Assembly: GCA_030770425.1 (NCBI GenBank) | Contig: JASJFT010000009.1 | Span: 248,001-312,000 of the forward strand | Reading direction: 5' to 3' | DNA length: 64,000 nucleotides | From: Darksidea phi | Taxonomy: Eukaryota > Ascomycota > Dothideomycetes > Pleosporales > Lentitheciaceae | Part shown: positions 59,116 through 64,000 of the stretch, one piece after another | Numbering within the stretch: the stretch's first letter is position 1 | How the letters are laid out: each line of letters starts with the position of its first letter | Notes under the pieces: model-generated | What the model saw: the letters and a program-made list of their open reading frames with translations, nothing else | Databases searched by the model: none | What the model was told of the DNA's origin: nothing | Program-made: the position numbers and the translations under genes

Positions 59116-60817
59116 ATGGCCAACGAAAAGAGCAATGCGGACGACCTCCAACTGGCTAGTCTTGGCCACAAGGGCGAATTCAAGCGGAACTTCTCCCCGC
59201 TTGCGATGCTGGGATTGGCCTTTGCGATTTTGAACTCTTGGACCGCACTTTCAGCGTCTCTTTCTCTTGCGCTGCCCAGCGGCGGATCAACGAGCGTCAT
59301 CTGGGGCCTCATTACAGCCGGTGTGTGCAATCTGTGTCTAGCAGCATCGCTCGCGGAATTCTTGTCTGCGTACCCCACGGCGGGCGGCCAGTAGGTTATT
59401 CACTGCCTTGTGCTTCGTGTCACGGGTCTGATGGCTAACTTGCAGGTACCATTGGGTTGCCGTTATTGCTTGGAAGGAATACGTTCCTCTTCTTTCCTGG
59501 ATCACTGGATGGATCAACGTCTCGGGATGGATCGCGCTGGTCGCATCAGGAGGACTTCTCAGCTCACAGCTCATCCTTGGTGTGGTCGCGCTTTTCCACG
59601 AGAACTACGTTCCAGAGCGTTGGCATCAGTTCCTTATCTACATCGCATACACGGTTACTGCGTTCCTAATCAACGCCTTTATGAACGATCTGCTCCCGTA
59701 TGTCAACAAAGGCGCTATCACCTGGTCGATCACCGGTTTCATCGTAATCTCCATCACGGTGCTAGCCTGCGCATCCCCGAACTATGCTTCCGCCCGCTTT
59801 GTATTTGCCGACTTCATTAACGAGACTGGATGGCCTGACGGTATTGCTTGGTTGCTTGGTTTGCTCCAAGGTGGCCTGGGGCTCACTGGCTACGATGCAG
59901 TCGCGCATATGATCGAAGAGGTTCCGAATGCATCCGTCGAAGGTCCTAAGATCATGATCTATTGTGTCGCTATCGGAACGTTCACAGGGTTCGTCTTTCT
60001 GATGTGCCTGCTCTTCGTCTCAGGCGGCGACGCAGAAGCAATCATTTCGTCGCCGGCCGGGCCCCTTCTTCAGATTCTGTATAATGCCACGCAGAGCCGT
60101 GCGGGAGCCGTTTGCCTCCTGATGTTTCCCCTGATCTGCCTCCTTTTTGCCACGACATCTATCATGACAACCTCTTCTCGAATGACGTACGCGTTTGCAC
60201 GAGACGGTGGACTGCCGGCTTCAAGAGTTTTCGCGAAAGTCCACACGAAGCTAGGACAGCCGCTCAACGCGTTGATCCTTACAACAGCTTTGACGATCAT
60301 CTTTGGGTGCATCTTCCTCGGCTCCAGCAGCGCTTTCAATGCCATCATCTCCGCTTCAGTCGTCGCCCTTGGTGTGAGCTATGCCATACCTGTCGCTATC
60401 AACGTTCTAAGAGGGAGGAAGATGCTGCCACCAAGGGCTTTCGTACTCCCGAGCGCATTTGCTTGGTTTGCAAATCTGCTTGGTATCTCCTATGCACTTG
60501 TCACAACCGTGTTGTTCGTCTTTCCACCGGAGCTGCCTGTTACGGCCAGCAATATGAGTACGCATATCGAGAATTTGAAAGAGTGCTAGCCGTGCTGATA
60601 TTGGACAGATTATTGTATCGTCGCCTTCGCAATTATCATCATGATTAGTACTGTTCAGTGGTTTGTAGACGGTCGGAAGAACTTCGCTGGGCCTAGAATC
60701 GATGTGGGCTTAGACGTATTAGAAGCCGCGCAGAGCGAGCGGATTGATCAGGAAGATGCCGATGCTAAAAAGATTGTGGATAGAGAGGCTCACACGCAGA
60801 GGGAAATTGCAGCATAG
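59116..60817 (+). CDS. APC-superfamily amino acid/choline/GABA permease
   Basis: Three exons, 59116-59390, 59446-60557 and 60609-60817, give 531 aa with about 12 membrane segments. Family blocks: FSPLAMLGLAFAILNSWTAL (TM1), YPTAGGQ joined by intron 1 to YHWVAVIAW, GYDAVAHMIEEVPNASVEGP, TTSSRMTYAFARDGGLPASR, and the last TM NYCIVAFAIIIMISTVQWF reached through intron 2. These mark the fungal choline/GABA/amino acid permease group (Hnm1/Uga4-like), which imports nitrogenous solutes by proton symport; the substrate is not predictable. The ATG at 59116 follows AACA. It is intact, tandem to the next gene, with less than 300 bp between them. Confidence 0.92.
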
Positions 60818-61112
60818 GTAGCTGGTCCCTCGCTACCACGCGCATGTTTAGGTAAACTTGCCAGAAAAAAGGGTATTTGTACAAAGCTCCGTCGCTCAGC
60901 CAGCGCGCCAAGCACTACAACAACCCTTCACCTCACCATATCACAACCTGCCAAGCCAAGCTCGTCATAGCCTCCACCAAAACAGCTTTTGGTTTTGCCC
61001 TGAACTTTCTAATACAACCGCAACCCGCGCTGCATTCTCGCTACTCTCGCGAACAGCACCTCTGCGACCCAAAACTTACCTGCAACGAAAAAGCACACCT
61101 ATAAGACTCATT

Positions 61113-62774
61113 ATGCGTCTCAATCCATTCAAACTCCTCAAGGGTCTTTGGTCCGGTGCCAATGCGAAGCCCCCACCGTCGGCTCCAGCGAACGATACCC
61201 CGTTAGACGCCAATCCTTTCTCCAAAGCACCAGTCCAGTCAAACACCGGAGCGCTCCCGATCCCGGCGAATGCGTACTCATACACTCGGCCGGTTTCGAA
61301 TCTCGCGAGGGCGGCTTCTGTGGCCAACGGCGGTGGACCATCTATTAGAGGCCACTCATTTCCAGCATCGAGCGCGATCAACTCCCTCCCCCTAGGCTTG
61401 AACCTGCCGTCCTCCGCAAATGCATTTGTCAAGGCACCTACTAAGCGTAGCAATGAAGCACGCCCAATCCCAGCAAACACGTACACCTATTTACCGCCGA
61501 ATACACCCTTCACAAATGCGACATTCTCAGCCCATGACAATGGCATGAACAATGACATCCACAATGTGCCCACTTCTAAGATACAAATCACCCAACCTAG
61601 CTTCAGTGGCACCAGCGCGACCGACTCTGCTTCATCTACCGGAACCATCCACATTGATATTACCGATGCTGCACCGGCTCAGGCGCCCACTCCGCCGGTG
61701 ACACCCCCCACACCACGCCCGGGTAAACCCATCACTCCCATTCATCGCAATCCTCGCCATGCGACGGTCGAGATGGTTGAAGAAGACCCGTCTACTCCAT
61801 CAACTGACAGTTATACGCGCCCAAAGCTGCAACCAAAGCGCCAGCACGAGCGCCGTACCGCCACCCATTCGAGACGCGACTACGCTGCCGAGATAACTTA
61901 CGAAAAAGACAATGGCGACTTGCCTGAGGGCTACCTCGGTACTTGGAAGGGTGCGCGGTGGTTCTCACCCGACTACGGTGTCTATTTGCCTTGCATGGAC
62001 GGTCTTCACCATCTCTCCTGCAACCACTGGATCACCACGGACGAGCAAAAACCTTGCGGTCTGAACTGTCACAATGCGAATTTCGAAGCCGCACCTTTCG
62101 CCTGCCCAACGTGCCGCCACGCGGTCCAGGACGTCATCGAGAATCAGCTCTCTGAAAAAGAGAAAGCAAAGATTGATCAGGCTACCACCGCTGGAGAGAC
62201 ATATCTAGTCGGCTTCCTTGTGGAATTCGTCAGCAAGCGCGTCCAGATGAAGGCAAATATCACCGAAACGGTCATAAGCATTGTGCGGAACAACAAACAT
62301 GAGCGAGACTGTCGCTTTGCAGAGCCACCTAAGATTGCACGCAGCGCGCCCCTAGAGCAGCAAGTTAAAGAATACTATGAGTGGAAGGCAGAGAGAAAAC
62401 TCGCCGCGCAGAATCCCACAAATACCACTAAGCGCAAGCAAGAAGCGCAGCTCGTACCGCCCATCATAAAGAAGCCAAAGCACAAGTTCACCAACGATGA
62501 AAAGCCTCCCGCTCAGGATCTGCGCGGCACCAAGCGCCAATCCACCTCGCCCGATGTCTCCGCGCGCAAGAAGACCCAGACCGCGCCACCCGTCCAGTAC
62601 GGCGATGTTCGATACGCGTCGCCACGAGCTAGCGCTGTTGGGCCGCTGGTGCGAAAGCGCGATGGAGAGGTGGAGACGGAGGTGGATGGTGTCAAGCGGG
62701 TTAAGACAAGGCTGGCAAGGGCTGGGGATGGGGAGATGCCGGTGTTTGAATGGGATGGAGAGGAGGAGTTGTGA
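61113..62774 (+). CDS. Cys/His-cluster protein with N-terminal duplicated motif
   Basis: 553 aa from the first real ATG (61113); the frame is open further upstream but only from non-ATG codons. Residues 33-60 and 102-129 are an internal repeat: NPFSKAP...LPIPANAYSY and NAFVKAP...RPIPANTYTY. A putative zinc site at about 293-335 has the order C, HLSCNH, CGLNC and CPTCRH, RING-like but with irregular spacing. The C-terminal third is basic with KRKQ and KKPKHK stretches that look like nuclear localisation signals. A DNA/RNA-associated or ubiquitin-related role is possible; none is shown. No named family recognised. Confidence 0.7.
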   Translation: MRLNPFKLLKGLWSGANAKPPPSAPANDTPLDANPFSKAPVQSNTGALPIPANAYSYTRPVSNLARAASVANGGGPSIRGHSFPASSAINSLPLGLNLPSSANAFVKAPTKRSNEARPIPANTYTYLPPNTPFTNATFSAHDNGMNNDIHNVPTSKIQITQPSFSGTSATDSASSTGTIHIDITDAAPAQAPTPPVTPPTPRPGKPITPIHRNPRHATVEMVEEDPSTPSTDSYTRPKLQPKRQHERRTATHSRRDYAAEITYEKDNGDLPEGYLGTWKGARWFSPDYGVYLPCMDGLHHLSCNHWITTDEQKPCGLNCHNANFEAAPFACPTCRHAVQDVIENQLSEKEKAKIDQATTAGETYLVGFLVEFVSKRVQMKANITETVISIVRNNKHERDCRFAEPPKIARSAPLEQQVKEYYEWKAERKLAAQNPTNTTKRKQEAQLVPPIIKKPKHKFTNDEKPPAQDLRGTKRQSTSPDVSARKKTQTAPPVQYGDVRYASPRASAVGPLVRKRDGEVETEVDGVKRVKTRLARAGDGEMPVFEWDGEEEL

Positions 62775-63752
62775 ACTGCTGGTGTGAGGAGCTGTTGGCT
62801 GGGCGGCCTTTTAGAAAGTTATAGACCGACAATGCACATGTCAATTTATGTCGCGAACGGTGTTGTGGTGAGGTGCGCGTGATGGTGGAAAGTGTTCTGA
62901 GGGTAATCAGAATGTGTTCTCATAAACGATGTTGGGTTGGCTTAGGCCCCTCCATATCTAGAGCATTTTGCCCCAAAAAATGGAGGCCTTAAAGCTTGCA
63001 ATTCCTTAGCGTTAGAAAGTCTTCCCATCCGCGGTTAATCCATGTTTATTATATAATTGTTGTTAGCTATGAGAAGCGTCATTAGAGTCAAAATACGAAC
63101 GCGACATACACTACCGCCAACATGTACAAGCAAAATTGCCATCACCACCAGGGGTGTTACCATATCTACGCATATAACTACTCTCAATACAACGCTGCTC
63201 AACGCCACCCCAACAATTCCCTTTATATTCTGCGGTCCGGACGACTTCGAGATCTCCCCTGAGCAGTTGATGTGCGAGACCAGAATTTACTAAGAGTATG
63301 CTCGATTTACCAACGTGTGCCACCTCCGAGCTCTGAGCATTCTCAGTTCTGAGACTTTTATGGGATATTCGCTGCTAATAACAAAATAGCTATATAGCCA
63401 TTAAAACACGTAACTGCCGTGGATGTGCAAGTTGGCATTGTTCTTTCGATCCAGTCACGTCCGCTATCAATTTTATTTGCTTGCGATTTATACACGATGC
63501 GGCATTAGGCCGTAGAGCAAGCCTATTTAGTTCTCTCCCAGAGGTACAAGAAATCCGTATTCTGCCCTATTTTCCTTATGAAGGTTTCCCTCTCGAGAGG
63601 ATGCTTAATCGGCGTGACTTGGCTAGGTGCGACGTTAATTATGCCCGATTAGGAATTGCGTATGGTATACAATGTGCCCTCGCTATTTCGACGACCGCGA
63701 TAAAACTCATGTGGTAGCCCCCCCAAATCCAGGTTTTCTGCCATGTTTTGTT
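62775..63752. other. AT-rich 3' interval
   Basis: No gene recognised. Only short frames in AT-rich sequence. Confidence 0.45.
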
Positions 63753-64000
63753 CTATATCAAGGGTGATATGGAGTCGTAGCTCGGGATCGCGCAATGTGT
63801 GCGAAATGCGTCTGTTGTTACCCCTTCTGCGGGTTCACATCCAGCGAAAGTGACATATGCTTTTATACTATCGTGGTACCCCAGGGAATTGTTTCCGGAA
63901 AAGACATCCACTGGTAGTGGAAGAATGACGCGCTTTGTCTGGGCTCCAGTTGTCGGGTTCGACAAGGGATCATCGACTTGCGTCTCTGCAGGGTTCAATG
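63753..64000 (-). CDS. Possible gene end running off the window
   Basis: A minus-strand frame open from the window edge to a stop at 63753 has protein-like composition (KRVILPLPVDVFSGNNSLGY). No family recognised; only the C-terminal 80 or so codons are present. Confidence 0.3.
   Translation of the reverse strand, partial: LNPAETQVDDPLSNPTTGAQTKRVILPLPVDVFSGNNSLGYHDSIKAYVTFAGCEPAEGVTTDAFRTHCAIPSYDSISPLI

Overview
The window is nuclear DNA of a filamentous ascomycete (Pezizomycotina; Dothideomycetes is my best guess, from gene content only). The evidence is short 45-75 nt introns with GTNNGT donors, fungal-only families (HET, PNP-NB-ARC NLR, Zn2Cys6 regulator, 2EXR, CAS1, SSH4), and repeats decayed by C-to-T/G-to-A changes, as expected from repeat-induced point mutation (RIP). 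Coding content mixes conserved housekeeping genes with an accessory, partly decayed half. No tRNA, rRNA or CRISPR array was found. Exon joins were worked out by hand.

Left part (1-34 kb). An AT-richer gene-poor edge (1-2027) precedes a HET-domain gene (2028-3908, -) and a relic of a dispersed repeat (about 4081-4275). After a GC-rich gene-free stretch come a five-exon Zn2Cys6 regulator (7459-9337, -), 4 kb without a convincing gene, and transportin/KAP104 (13384-16327, -). Next are an unresolved single-TM protein (about 19262-20220, -), the vacuolar/endosomal Rsp5 adaptor SSH4 (22332-24028, +), an ACS/Dal5-like MFS transporter (25344-26987, +), a CAS1-type acyltransferase (27386-30211, +) and a 2EXR protein with a Gln/His-rich tail (30929-32239, +).

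Middle part (32.8-47.3 kb). This part is rich in self/non-self recognition genes: a two-exon HET gene (32842-35125, +) and a multi-exon NLR with nucleoside phosphorylase and NB-ARC domains (36217-40703, -). Head to head with the NLR lies a kinase-like C-lobe fragment. Then come an AT-rich desert with a second, strongly RIP-like copy of the dispersed repeat, an orphan protein (43536-44561), a minisatellite, an ATG-less open frame and a SNF2 helicase C-terminal fragment.

Right part (47-64 kb). A histidine acid phosphatase/phytase (50739-52296, -) has two possible N-termini, one secreted and one membrane-anchored. Beside it are the broken remains of a highly reducing polyketide synthase (about 52745-54700, -): a KS half with its active-site Cys motif, the tail of a C-methyltransferase, the end of a KR and an ACP. 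The third copy of the dispersed repeat sits exactly where the KS breaks off. An apparently intact FAD monooxygenase (55835-57161, -) lies just upstream on the same strand and may be a surviving tailoring gene. The window ends with an APC-family amino acid/choline permease (59116-60817, +), a Cys/His-cluster nuclear-like protein (61113-62774, +) and a gene-poor edge.
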